From NCBI GenBank assembly GCA_964059195.1, contig CAXKWD010000005.1:150007265-150071264 (forward strand): DNA of 64,000 nt, given 5' to 3'. The position numbers and the translations under genes are program-made. Positions 10,961 to 22,345 of the stretch are shown in pieces. The notes below the pieces were generated by a model. It had not been told where the DNA came from. It made no database searches and saw only the letters and a list, made by a program, of their open reading frames with translations. The stretch is from Ectobius pallidus (Eukaryota; Arthropoda; Insecta; Blattodea; Ectobiidae). Position 1 is the stretch's first letter. The number at the start of each line of letters is the position of its first letter.

Positions 10961-12235
10961 AAAAAAGAAAAATTGTATTAATTTTATAAAATTATGAAGC
11001 GTTGATCATCTGCAGGTTATGTTATTTTGTAACATAAAAATAATTAATTTTAATTAATACCGGACATAACTTATAACGCCATAGTAAAATTTTTCATACT
11101 TGACTAAGAGAATAGAGTCTTTGGAAAGCTATTTTCCGGTTTCCCCTTCTAAGAACTAATAATATATTATTTTTGTATGATTATGTTATTATCATTAATG
11201 ATCAGTGATGAATCAACACGTAGGGAGGCTTAAACTTCTATAATGATGTATAAAAGGTAAATTTGCTCGTAACCCTCCAAACGAGTTCTTCCGGCATGTT
11301 TTAAGTAATTTTAGGGCTTGACCGACATTACAACTTTCATTGCTCTATTGTATAGGTAAAGATAGGGGTGTTATTCTCTGCATAATTTCTTCCATGACCA
11401 ATTATGAACACTGCATTCCAAGATTCTGTATGAGATCAGCGTTCTTACAAAAAATGGTAAGCCTATCTGTTTTCATTCATGAAAGAAATTGAACGATAGG
11501 TCATTAAGTAAAATCTCATTCATCCCTCAATTTTGATATTTTTATGGTATGGTCAATTGTTATCATACGAGTTGTTAGATCCAAAAGATTCCTATAAACG
11601 GACAAAAATAGTTAATAATGTAATACATCTAAATGTTAGGTTTATTGTAATGGATAACGCACTGTTGAGCCAGCCATATTGGAACACGCAGACAGTTGTA
11701 ATTAATTTTATGGTAAACTTAAGGACTTAAGGACAACGTTTTTCACCCACAAAGTATGACGATTTTTGCAATCACCATGAGAAATTTCACATTTAAAAAG
11801 GCGTAGTCAATTCTAAAATTTTCAATTTTTATCAAACTGATTATACTTAATAAACATACGCAAATATTTTAAACTAAAAGAGTAGTTTCCACGTGAAGCA
11901 ATTAAATTTGGTAACCCTGGAGTGTTATAATCTTACACCACACAGTGGCATAATTTTCTCCTTTTAATTAATATCATCTACCATTAAACGTGCTCCTTTT
12001 ACATTCGTCTGTCGAGAAATGATCATGTATTATTCAACGACTTAGATTTTCTGCCTTCTGGGGCATATTATCGACAAGTGAACTAGTTCAAAGGTAGGCC
12101 TGCACATTAAAACATATCTTGGCGAAAGTCAAATACAAAGTGCACTTTAAGCTCCGCCCACTCGATATTCACATTTTGTTTTTCAGCGAAGCAGGATACC
12201 AACAGCTTGTATATTGTCGCCGACACTCCCGACCG
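10961..12235. other. No gene recognised
   Basis: AT-rich. Short open frames such as 11533-11730 lack domain signatures or splice context. Confidence 0.4.
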
Positions 12236-12371
12236 TACCAAATATTAAAAATGCTAATGTGCCCCTTGTACCAAATATTAAAACTGTGAGAGTGCCCTTT
12301 GTACTAAAATATTAAAAATTCGAGAGTGCCTCTTGTACCAAATATTAAAAATGCGAGAGTAAGTGCCTTGT
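12236..12371 (+). repeat. 33-bp minisatellite, four units
   Basis: Four head-to-tail units of 33, 33, 34 and 35 bp begin TACCAAATATTAAAA and end in a GTGCCCCTTG-type block. The last unit is followed by a partial TACCCACAGG. Units differ by several substitutions and small indels, so the array is not recent. Confidence 0.85.
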
Positions 12372-12462
12372 ACCCACAGGTTTGCCTTGTACTCAACGGT
12401 TTGTCAGCCTGTTAATCCTTGAAGAATTTGCTAGATCGTGGTATAAATGGAATTGCTTCACT

Positions 12463-12482
12463 GGGGGGGGGGGGGGGGGGGG
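12463..12482 (+). repeat. Homopolymer of 20 G
   Basis: Twenty consecutive G residues in an AT-rich setting. Frames read through it on both strands (poly-Gly/poly-Pro) are not genes. The true length may be uncertain because such tracts are error-prone in sequencing. Confidence 0.9.
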
Positions 12483-13904
12483 TCGGGCGAGATATGTCTC
12501 ATGCGAAGGTGCACCATATTTGTTTTTTCCCCATATTTTCACAGTATTACAAGGGAACTGCCAAACCTTCCTGCAAAAATCTACGACATTGAAATAACGG
12601 AACGTGGCCAAATTTAAGAAGAAAAAAAAAAGCTACAAATTTTTCCTGAAAGGCTTCAAAATGAAGCATTTAGTTATTGGGTAAGTCAGACAACATTTGT
12701 GTGTGTTGAGTTAACTATCTATCTATACTATACTAGATACGCCATGAGATGTATGTATGCAAGCTTACTCCTCCGAGACCCTATGACCTAGAGGTCTGAA
12801 TTCCACCATGCATTCTCCATGACCTGGGAAGTATCTATCTCAGATTTCATTTTGATAGCAGAGTCAGTTCGATCAAAACATAATTTTAATTTTGGTTAGA
12901 TTATTTGTTGTGATTTATGAAGTCCTGTGCATACGAGAGTACTCTAGCGGCGGTGATGCTTAGTTGTAGCGTTGAAAGCGCATCAGTTTTGTGTCATTAT
13001 TTACACTTTTTAAAGTTTTATTGCTATAGGCTATCGGTAAAATTCACTTAATGGTAAAATTCAGTTAATGGTAAAACTACTTTCCCAGCCGGTGTAACGG
13101 GCTACTAATTATCTACTAAGCATAAAAAGCTCACAACTGTCTCAATAATAAACAAAGGTTATCCAATTATGCCCTACATATTTTGAATTATGGTATATAT
13201 TTCAGAGCTTTCTGAAGATAAAGAAAATTTATATTTTCAAAATTGCATTTTTATTACACATTATTCTGATATGAAGCATTCTGTATTTAAACCCAGTATT
13301 CATGTATATTATTTAATAAGTTATAAGTATATATATATACACACATGTGTGTGTATATTTATATAGCTTTTTCATACATAAAAATAGTCTCTTCTTTCTT
13401 ACTGTACAGTACATATATGCCTATTAATATGTAGTTAAAAGATTTTAATGGTTATTTGCTCATCATCAAGTACAGATGCTTTCCAAGCTACGAGTAATTT
13501 TACGTAATTGACGTTAACAAGTTACAGCTACTGTAATTCACCCACAATTATTTTAACAGCTTTTAAGTTTGACTTGCGTGTGATTCTTTCTTTCTTTTCT
13601 GAGTCACGAACCATTTACTGATATGACAATGATTTTGTTTTCAATCCTTACCATCCTAGACCTGCCAGTGTAAAAAGTGATTCAAAGTGCAAGTAATTTT
13701 GTTTAAAATGTTTTTGTGTAGCAGTACTTTGTCAAATTTATTGTCCAAGAAAACTGATATACAGGGCGTTTCGTCAATCTTGCTAGTGCCTGATGTTCAT
13801 TTCCTCACAATTCTATCGTGATTCGTTCGTTATATCAAATTGCTTATTCATATTTGATTCAGTTATTTGAAACATATTGTATCACTAATTTCTTTTTCTG
13901 GATT
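12483..13904. other. No gene recognised; AC/GT palindrome at 13.3 kb
   Basis: AT-rich sequence. At about 13328-13366 a TA run passes into ACACACATGTGTGT, a perfect 14-bp palindrome, and back to TA. At 13761 an ACAGGGCGTTTCGTC string may be the edge of an old repeat, with no partner end seen. Confidence 0.45.
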
Positions 13905-14090
13905 CTAGTTTTGGCCTGGGCAGAGCAATCGTTAAAGCATTGGCTTTCGGTTACTAGAATCTCAAATAGCCTAATTCAATACGCCAATTGAATGGTATTT
14001 ATATGAGTTAAATACGACAGTTCCAAGTCCATAGATTTACAGACACGTAAAAGAATTCTCGCAGGACAAGAACAAAACTATCGGAAATGG
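13905..14090 (+). mobile_element. tRNA-related SINE
   Basis: A degraded tRNA-like head (GCAGAGCAATCGTTAAAGC, then GGCTTTCGGTTACTAG) is followed by a body with GAATGGTATTTATATGAG, ATAGATTTACAGACACGTAA and TTCTCGCAGGACAAG. From memory this order matches a widespread insect SINE whose body reads like 'ggcatttaagtg...agatttac..gcatgtaaaagaactcctgcgggac'. A minus-strand partial copy with GTCGATGGCATTTATGTG lies at 48.96 kb. The copy is old and its box B region is disrupted. Confidence 0.55.
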
Positions 14091-14195
14091 CTGCACTTCT
14101 GCAAATCTGCATGACTTAACAATAATGAACAGTCGAAGCGGCTTGCTTTTCGTTCCAAGTCTATAGGTCCTGGTCGAAAGGATTTATTTGCATGC

Positions 14196-14272
14196 GACAG
14201 ACCTATGTCTGTCGATTTACAGAATTGTAAAGTAATCCTGCGAGAAAAAATTCCGGCACACCGATGAAGGTT
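14196..14272 (+). mobile_element. SINE 3' fragment
   Basis: GTCGATTTACAGAATTGTAA, TCCTGCGAGA and ATTCCGGCACACCG repeat the body of the SINE ending 100 bp upstream and continue it further 3'. It could be a second insertion or the displaced tail of the same one. Confidence 0.5.
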
Positions 14273-14539
14273 AAAGGGATGGGTAATATAAACGACATAA
14301 GAGATAAATAATCATTAAAATATATAAATAAAAACGATACATGTGAAACGTCAGATTTCGGATGCTATAAAATAGACAATCCATGCTTTCCTCTATATCG
14401 GGACTACCAATATAGTCCACGAGCTTTTTGGAAATGGTTTAGAGTAAGCCAAGAAATCACTCTGCGGGAATAGACACAAAGGCCTAACCATTCGAATTAT
14501 TCTAATATATGCTTACTTTATAGCTATTTGGTCAAACAT

Positions 14540-14705
14540 GGGTGGCAACAAAGGTAATAGGGCCGCCTCTGGATCAAAGATTCACGAGTTCAAACCTGGT
14601 CGAGTCGAATGATTTTTAGGACGTAAAAATTCTGGACATAGAGTCCTCTGGAAGGGTTCGAGCCGTAAATTTACAGCAAGTTACAGAACTTCCAGTCTAG
14701 GTGGC
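14540..14705 (+). mobile_element. tRNA-related SINE, second type
   Basis: GATTCACGAGTTCAAACCTG resembles an anticodon-arm plus box B segment, with a T-loop-like GAGTTCAAACC. It is followed by GTCGAATGATTTTTAGGACG and TCCTCTGGAAGGG, then AAATTTACAG. I recall this order from arthropod SINEs. No intact box A was identified, so this is a relic. Confidence 0.45.
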
Positions 14706-14867
14706 AGCACATGGACAATGGGCTATATGCATATCCTAATAACAGGCATACCTTAGATTCCTCCGAGAGGTCTGTCAAGTCTATGGGCCTAACTATCTTC
14801 CTCTACACGGAAACTAATGTCTTCTTCGGTAACCTACCCGGGAAGCACCGGTGCTGCGGGCACAAAG

Positions 14868-15222
14868 TATATTGTGGGTGCCACTTTTTAAAGACTTTTT
14901 CCCCAAGAACTTCCCCTGCCTGCTGTCACCCTAATCCTCTTCGACCTGTCAATCAGTGAATAGAAAGGCAATTAGGCGTATTCACACTTGTCTGCAGTCC
15001 AGTACAATGCTGCCAAATAGCCTGTATACCACAGCACGGTTACTTCTCTTGACAAGTTGTGAATGACAGCGGAAACACTGGGGAAATCCACGCGACTACA
15101 AGAGCACCTGTTCTTTGTCGGTATCAGTGTTGGTGCAGATTTTCGGATTAGGGAACATATATTCTTTTGTAGATAGACGATGGTTTGAGACGAGGTCTTC
15201 TTAAAATGGCACGAACAATAGT
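14868..15222 (+). repeat. ~350-bp dispersed repeat, + copy of an inverted pair
   Basis: Matches the reverse complement of 51265-51610 along its whole length. Shared blocks include TATTGTGGGTGCCACTT, CACCCTAATCCTCTTCGACC, GGCAATTAGGCGT/GGTAATTAGGCGT, TCTGCAGT, CCACGCGACTA, TTTGTCGGT and AAAATCTGC/GCAGATTTTCGGATTAGG. I do not recognise the family. No terminal repeats, tail or target duplication is obvious. The 82-codon frame at 14711-14959 enters the repeat and shows no recognisable domain. Confidence 0.8.
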
Positions 15223-16439
15223 TCGATGGTTGATGCAGCTTTTTTAACTTACAAAATTTATACGCAAACGTTTAGTGTAAAATGCTCCAAATTCACAAAA
15301 CAGCGATAGAGATTCGCATGCCGTATCATAAGTACGGCCTCAATATGCAATACGTTTCGCATTGTGAATAATGAAGATACTTTTAATAAACTCTGCTTGT
15401 AACAGGAGGATGAAAAATACGAGAACGGAAACGAATAATGCATGGCCGTAATGGGAGAACTTAACGAACAAAATGTAACAATTTACATTACATGTTATGA
15501 GGTCGAACATTTGGATAGCGATTACTTAGAAATTACCATAGCATGCCTCTTTTGTTTGTGTATCTCTATGTTACAACATTACGTTGCTACCGAGATGCAA
15601 TTTAGCTTTCGTGTCCATTGACCAACAGAAAAAAGGCTAAACTACTGAATGATTTAGACCTAGAACAATATTAAAGTAAATTAACTTTTTTCACTTACTA
15701 ATTGGACTCAAGATGTCTGGTATAACATCCAGGTACCTCTGAGAACTTAAGTGGATCCCGAATACACAAGAGAAGAGTTAAATTATATGCGCAAGAAGAT
15801 TGCGTACTTACATCCAATGAAAATTCAAATTTACCACATTTAAATGGAATTCAAATTCGGCTTAATACCATATCCGAACTCAATACCATTCGCGTTTTCA
15901 TAAGACTGAATACTGAGATCAATTGTATTCTAGAAGAAGATTTACAGAAGCACATCAATTAAGTCAATAATTAATTTAGAAGACTTGAAGCTTTCATGGC
16001 GCTGATTATTTAGAATGGCTTCTCGGGTTATCAGTGTGACAATATTATTAAATTCAAGTCACTTCCTCAAGAATGACTGGAATTTAATAAAAATCCCTTT
16101 AGGCAGGCCTACAGGCGGAGGTAGATTTCGAAGTGCTTTTGGTTTAATTTATTGTCGCTGCATAGCATTCTTCTTCTTTAGCCTTGGCATGGCAAACCTG
16201 CAGTAAAGAGGAAGAGCCTACAATCAATTGTTTTGACAACAATAATAGGATATAATATTCTGCTAGGCCGTGCGCAAGATCAGCAATGAATAAAATTAGC
16301 AAAGCCGCTAAACAAGACAAAATTATGATATAATAATTCTTTCAAGTGTTATTATTTTTAAACATTAAAATCTCGCGTCATATGAGAGCTATCAAGAAAC
16401 TATTTATTGATTTGTAGAGTACTCATCAAGAGCTTTTCA
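15223..16439. other. No gene recognised
   Basis: Mixed-composition DNA without a coding frame, tandem array or RNA that I can support. Confidence 0.4.
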
Positions 16440-16770
16440 ACGATACCCCACAAGACGTGGTTTCAAAAGTTTCGAATTTCATCCCCCACCCCCACCCCCA
16501 CCCCCACCCCCACCCCCACCCTCACTCGAACCCCCGAATCGTTGGTGTCACTGTGAACTCCATAGGGAGTACTCTAATTTATTCAAACAAAGTTTCCCTC
16601 TATACTTCATAGGGGCCGAGATATACATTTTTAAAAATTTCAACCCCCTCCCCCGACCACCCCCTTGGGCCAATTTTTCTCATTAACGAACTTGTCCGAA
16701 CTATTGGGCCTAGAAATAACATATTAAAATTTGGTTCAAATATCTTCAAAATTACGGCCGCTATCGTGTA
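16440..16770 (+). repeat. Probable dispersed repeat containing a CCCCCA array
   Basis: Six perfect CCCCCA units occupy 16483-16518, followed by CTCACTCGAACCCCCGAATCG and further C-rich blocks at about 16640-16670. The text between (CACTGTGAACTCCATAGGGA, GGGGCCGAGATATACA, CTATTGGGCCTAG, TCTTCAAAATTACGG) resembles, from memory, a multi-copy insect repeat with the same order. No second copy lies in this window. Confidence 0.5.
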
Positions 16771-16773
16771 AAG

Positions 16774-16790
16774 ATATATATATATATATA

Positions 16791-16826
<36 letters not shown>

Positions 16827-16830
16827 AATA
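16774..16830. repeat. (TA)n microsatellite with AAATA interruptions
   Basis: Three TA tracts separated by AAATA spacers. The 66-codon minus-strand frame over it is microsatellite translation. Confidence 0.9.
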
Positions 16831-17044
16831 TCACAAAATTTTTTTTTGAACGGGCGGTGGTTTCGTACTTAGGGGAGCATGAAACGTAAAGATATGAAAG
16901 AATTTTTCGAAAATCATAAAGTGGTATCCATTGCAATAGGTAGATTTTTCTTCGAAAATCTACCTAATATTGAAATGTCAGAAAAGCATCCTAAATGATG
17001 CAATTTATCCGTGTAAGTCAGAATATGTATTAGCAACAGAAAAG

Positions 17045-17382
17045 ATTTTCTGAAAAGAGTAAAATAGAACTTCTAGGATGGAAATAGTTAGAAATGAAGA
17101 AATTCGGGAACAAATGGAAGTACAACACACTGTAATAGATTAAATTAAAGTAAAGCAACTCGTGTGGTTTGGTCATGTGAGAAGGATGGGGGAGGAGAGA
17201 TTACCAAAGAAGATCTTCAGATGGAATCTCCGTGCAGAAAGAAGAGAGGCAGACCAAAGAAGACATGGTTTAATGGGACACAGGAAGACATGAAGGAGAA
17301 AAACATTCCTGAGAATCTATGGAGGATAGAGAGCTTGGAGATTGAGAATACGGAAGATGTAGACATACATTAAAAAAAACCG

Positions 17383-17414
<32 letters not shown>

Positions 17415-17420
17415 TCAGAA
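17045..17420 (+). pseudogene. LINE reverse transcriptase, C-terminal tail (decayed)
   Basis: Reading from about 17075 gives MEIVRNEEIREQMEVQHTVI, a stop, then QLVWFGHVRRMGEERLPKKI and FRWNL. A frameshift leads to RGRPKKTWFNGTQEDMKEKN. The WFGH(V/I)RRM...P(K)K...RGRP(K/R)KTW signature is the region downstream of the polymerase domain in many arthropod non-LTR retrotransposon ORF2 proteins. The fragment ends in a (GAT)n tail at 17381-17414, a usual 3' end for such insertions. A stop and a frameshift make it inactive. The clade (RTE, Jockey or CR1-like) cannot be fixed from this part. Confidence 0.75.
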
Positions 17421-17525
17421 TAAACTGAACTGTACCCGAACTCGAGCATCTTGCTCATTCGGGTAAGTAACTGATATGTCTCAAATAATGTAATTACGTA
17501 AAGAAATAAATAAATACAATAAAAT
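17421..17525 (+). repeat. Retroposon 3' end with nested hairpin
   Basis: AAACTGAACTGTACCCGAAC, then GAGC (17444-17447), GCTC (17453-17456), TTCGGGTAAG and an AAATAAATAAATA tail. Same design as 10780. It abuts the (GAT)n tail of the LINE fragment, so it is probably a separate insertion at that point. Confidence 0.6.
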
Positions 17526-17814
17526 AATAATCGGGGTTGCAACCGGGTGATGGGTATTACATCCAAGAATGTGGCAACCTACTCTCACTCAAAGAGTTCC
17601 TGACTTTGCAGGCCTACTATAGCCTAGTTGACTCAATTTTTACGCAGTCAATTTGATTGAGAAAATAAATAAAATAATCAATGATTTGGGAACAGAAAGT
17701 CATTTGATGAACACATACTATACTTCTCTTACTTTCTCTATTCGCATGATCTCTTGTAACTAAAAATACCGATTTTCAAAAGTACCAAAAACTGCCCTGA
17801 AAATATTGTTTATC

Positions 17815-17895
17815 AAATACAATATTAGGGTGCATTTGGCTATAGCCTCTTCACTACGTCGGTAAATAACTATATAACAAATCAATCAATCAATT
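17815..17895 (+). repeat. Possible retroposon 3' end with AATC tail
   Basis: GGCTATAGCCTCTTCACTAC runs into TAAATAACTATATAAC and an (AATC)n tail at 17881-17894. It resembles other retroposon ends by layout only. Confidence 0.3.
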
Positions 17896-17899
17896 AGCA

Positions 17900-18989
17900 G
17901 GAGTGAATGTTTTAATCATTGCTTTTACATTTTTATAGAATTTTCTATACGCTGCCATATTTGATGTATGGTATAGATTAATGGATTAATGTAGGCCTAT
18001 TCATTTTACGGAAATAGTACTACCTGAAGCTGAATTGAGTAGCAAAAAAAAAAATTATGTTTCCGTGATCTATGTATGGCAATCTGCACATGATTTTAGA
18101 CGGTGAAATTAAAAAAAAATCTATTCAGATTCTGTATTATTCTTTGTGTTTTATTCCCTCCGAAATTTAGCTTTATTTCGCTTTTATAAATTAGTATTTA
18201 TAAACCCTTTGGTTACCATGATCACGTTAGTGGCACCAACCACATGTCTAACATGGTATTTTGCTTTTGAATTGCTGTGAATATTACGTATACGTGTAAT
18301 TCAAATGTCGTAGGGGGTTTAATTCTTTTATTAACAATCTTTTGATAACATCGCAAAAACAAAGAGTAATAAAATTGAAGGTTAATGATACACATAGAAA
18401 TCTAAACATTAATGTTCCTAGAACAAATAAGCGTCAACTGTTGATAAGAGAGAAGCGATGAAAATTTTTATTTTATTTTTAAACAGAGCAGACTTTTCCC
18501 CTGGCAACCATTTCTATCACGCTACAGTAGAAAATTCTCTCCTGCAAAATAAAACTGCGATTTAATTTCTTGCACACTCAAGTGAAAACAGAAGACTGTT
18601 TTGATAAATTAATAAAACATGAGACTCCGATCCGTGAAATATATTAGCAAGGGAAATATTTCGTGCAAACGACGTAAAATGTAGCAACAGAGAAAATATT
18701 TGATTAAAAAATAAAAACTTGGAAGTTTTCCCCCTGGTTTCCCATCTACAGTACTGAGAAATATAGATATAAGAGATGAAAAAATAGAGGTGATGCTGAT
18801 AAAAAAATCTGAGCTATACAGCATGACCCTGTAATCGCTGTTATCATTCTATATATTTCCATTCTCAGAGCACAAAGCGCTAAGTGAGATGGGATCACTG
18901 CTATTAAGCCTATCTACTGTTTTTAAGTTTTAAATAAGAGAATACCTGTCTAAAATAATATATTCCTTGCTCTTCATTTTCACTTTAAG
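17900..18989. other. No gene recognised
   Basis: AT-rich. The 71-codon minus-strand frame at 18609-18824 is hydrophobic by composition and shows no domain. Confidence 0.4.
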
Positions 18990-19275
18990 TTTAAAATTTA
19001 GTTATATCCTAACCTGCCCACCTGCGTTAATGCCTATTGATCCGCAGGTTCTGGTTCGATTCCAGATCGATGCCTCTTCGATTTTTTCTGATATAGGGAG
19101 GTCAGGAACGGGATAAACTCAGCCTCGTGACACCAATTGAAGAGCTATTCGATCAAGAACTAGCTTCGATACGCAAACAATCAATAACGGCTGCGGGACC
19201 ACATGTCCCCCAGTTCTACAATCTCCCTATGGTAGATGACGCAACGGTACGTCTAGCCCCTCAAGGAATTTAGTG
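18990..19275 (+). mobile_element. tRNA-derived SINE with intact box B
   Basis: TTCTGGTTCGATTCCAGA (19049-19066) is a perfect T-arm with box B GGTTCGATTCC. An upstream CCTGCG...CGCAGG pair could be an anticodon-arm relic. The body continues CTCGTGACACCAATTGAAGA, GAGCTATTCGATCAAGAA and GCGGGACCACATGTCCC. Near 19229-19260 it contains ATGGTAGATGACGCAACGGT, which reappears on the minus strand inside the LINE-like 3' end at 45.3-45.4 kb. That shared block suggests the SINE borrowed, or shares, a LINE 3' region. Confidence 0.6.
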
Positions 19276-21730
19276 CCAAGAAGTTTCGTTTATAACTTAT
19301 CCTACTAGAACATAAACTACTACGTGTTAGTTAAATTATTTCAAATTATAATATTAACCTAATACACACATGCACTCCGATCATGCTCAGTATGATAATA
19401 TTTAACAATTTAATTACTATAGTAAATGGTAATTTCATTTTAGTTGTAGATTTTTATTAACTAAAATTGGTTCAGCTTGTATTTTTCTATAAATTCATAT
19501 GTGTATATTTATTAATGTAGGTTAGGCCTATTCTGAGTGACATTGTATACAATTTTATTTATACAGTATATTTTAATGTGGAACAATAAAATCCATTCTT
19601 CTTGAAAAAAATACAGTACAGCTAGGTTTAAAAGAAAACCAACAGTAAACGGAATAATTTTTCACATTTAGAAATTACCAAGTAGGCCTACTGTTATAAA
19701 GAAATGTGCTTCACAACAAGAAATACAGTGCAGCTCTTCTGCAGACGAGAATCCGCTAAGAAATGGAATTCAGTTGGTATACTTATAATGTTCTGCCACA
19801 ACCATTTATGAAACAAGCAATAAAATGAACATAAAATTCGCCTATTTACAGAAGATGTTGAATATGTTTTCCATTTTCTTGGAGACATAAATTCATGCAC
19901 TTTAATTTATTTTTGAAAACTCTAATTATATATTCAATATAATTACTTATTCCACTTTTCGACTAATCAGCAATTATAAACAGACGCACTTGGCCTATAC
20001 CTACTACGAGGCTGAAAGGAAGGTAGGGAGAAATACCAATCTTCTCACGAGTGGTGAACATAAGCATAGCTGCGGAGAGATTAATTGATTGCACAAAAAC
20101 ATGTGTGTTTAAAATTTACGGTTTGGATTTTTGTCACCTATAGACCTAACTACAGCACCCTAATTTCTCTCTCACTATGATATCACTAAGAATATTTGTT
20201 TAATTAAATGGTTTATTTCTATAAGTAAACTTAAAAGTTTTCCTTTCAATATAGCTGGCTTATACAAAGAGCACTGTTTAACAAATTAATAATTAATTAA
20301 TTCCCTTTGAAAGTCTTGCAATGAACGAAACTAAGATTGGCATGCTCCGTTAGTTTTTTTTTTAAATACACTAATGTGTTCATAGTGGGATGAATTAAAT
20401 AGTAGTGCGTGGAATTGAACCAATACCCTCCCAGGAAACTGAAATACATAAACTTCTTACCTAATAACCTTCAAGAACCTAAATAAAACCAAAATTCTAA
20501 GCTTAATAAATCAATATTAATTTATGTTGCATTATTAATTTTGTAATTTCTAAGGTAAAAGAGAGCAATCGAAAGTTATTGAAACACGCCTATATATTTT
20601 AAATCGTGTACGGTTAAATTTACATATCCTGAGAAGAATTAATTAAAACGTATTACATGAGCTTGGATCCCAAATTCTGTCAATATTTTATTTGACAAAA
20701 ATTTTAGTGTCATAGATTGTTTCACAGATATAGTGATTTGTCGAAAAGCTCTGCTTGATAATATGAAAGGATACAATTTGCCTAGATTACAGAAAAAGGA
20801 ATTCATATGTAATATACATAATATTATGTTAATTATATTTAAATGAAATTTATATAAGAGGCAAACAATCACATACAAATAGTAATTACTATATAAAATG
20901 GTTATAAAACACTTTCTTTTGGTTTAGCAAGTTTTTATAATATCATTTTAGGTAGCCTACTTCAAAATAGATTAAGGTATCAATCGAAAGGCACTCTCTA
21001 AATAATATAATTTATTCTTCCTGATTTTAATTTATTGTTTTCTATTCATTCCATCTTGACTTGTAATTTAGACTTTGCTTAGTCCAAATGTTCTCTGACT
21101 GGTGAATCACAAATCACCTTTTCATCGGTGTTACACTATCAGTATATAATACCTTAGGCAAAATAAATCACCATAAAATAAATGAATGCCCATAATTAAG
21201 TCATGTGAAAAGACTTATGCTTTATTTACAAGGAGTTTAATTACAAAATTGTGCCATAATTTTCAAGCATGAAAGGAGTTCCTATTCACAGCTATTACAT
21301 ATCCCAATACCACTGAGATTTCACTCGAGATCCGTATGTTACCTATTTACGTGACTAGAAAATTAGTTCTCTTTTGTGTTATTGGTAACAGATGGCTAAA
21401 AGGAGAACCCAAACTTGTAAATGCATTTAAATGCTTCAGTATGATATTTATTCCTTCTGCTGACAATGCTATGTTTAAACTATTTGCATTTTAATGCTCG
21501 GAACTGATTTATTTTTTCTCGTTAATTACCTAATCATTTTCAAAAGATCTCATTCTTAAACAGTTGATAAACAAATAGCTATAGCAACTGGAAATTGAAA
21601 GGATCGAGGCACGCCGAATGAATACTCTGTGTTTATGATTTGCAGGTCGCTGTAAATTCCTACAATACCGTAAGAGGTATTAAAAAAAATTATATGTGAA
21701 TTAATACATGACCTGAGATATGGCAACAAG
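19276..21730. other. No gene recognised
   Basis: About 2.4 kb of AT-rich DNA with two TAGGCCTA octamers. At 20401-20445 a GGAATTGAACC string is followed by CCCTCCCAGGAAACT, a 15-mer also present at 7917-7931. These may be two edges of one decayed repeat. Confidence 0.4.
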
Positions 21731-22345
21731 TTAATACCTAAGATAAGACACTATAACACGGTAATCAAACCAGAAGCCCTATACGCAGCCGAAACACTGT
21801 CCATCACCAATCATGGCGAATTGAAAGACTGGAGATCAAAGAAAGAAAGATATTAAGGAAAATTCTAGGCCCTAAGTTTCATAACACCGAACTCATCCAC
21901 ATCAGAAACGAAACAGTCTACCAAAAGACTGAAAAACTCTCAGACACAATGAGGAAAAGAAAAATTGATTTTTATGGACACATCCTCAGAATGAACCCAA
22001 GTAGACTGATCAAAAAATCTTTGAATATTTCCGCAACAAAAAGACCAAACCAAATTGGTTTAAGGAAACGGAGAAGGACTTAAAAGAACTCGAAATCACA
22101 GAAAAATGCTCATAGATAAAACTTTAAAAAATAATAACCAAAGTCAAGAAAGAGAGGTTCCAAGTCAAAATCATAACCAAACGAATGATCCAGATCAGTG
22201 AAGACGAAAGAAAAGCAAGATCAGAAAGAATGAAGCAATACTGGGCTAAAATTAAAACACAAAACACTAAGAAGTGATTGATTCAACGTACCCCAAAGTT
22301 GGATGAAACGGAGAAGACGAAGATTATGAAGAAGAAGAAGAAGAA
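21731..22345 (+). pseudogene. LINE reverse transcriptase, thumb to C-terminus (decayed)
   Basis: Frames read through small indels give LIPKIRHYNTVIKPEALYAA, ETLSITNHGELK, a shift, then EIKERKILRKILGPKFHNTE, LIHIRNETVYQKTEKLSDTM, RKRKIDFYGHILRMNPSRLI and, after another shift, PNWFKETEKDLKELEITEK. The order KPEALYAAET...ERKILRKI...RFYGHILRM is the post-catalytic part of a non-LTR retrotransposon ORF2. The YADD region is absent, so the copy is 5'-truncated. The 3' end runs through AGAAAGAATGAAGCAATACT to a (GAA)n tail at 22325-22345. At least two frameshifts and later stops make it inactive. Confidence 0.8.

Noticed and set aside
12236..12371. CRISPR-like array
   Set aside because: Units are contiguous without unique spacers, and the genome is eukaryotic. 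It is a minisatellite.
12382..12611. Overlapping frames on both strands through the G20 tract
   Set aside because: Poly-Gly/poly-Pro is produced by the homopolymer; there is no other support.
13761..13790. ACAGGGCGTTTCGTC as an element end
   Set aside because: No matching second end or duplication found.
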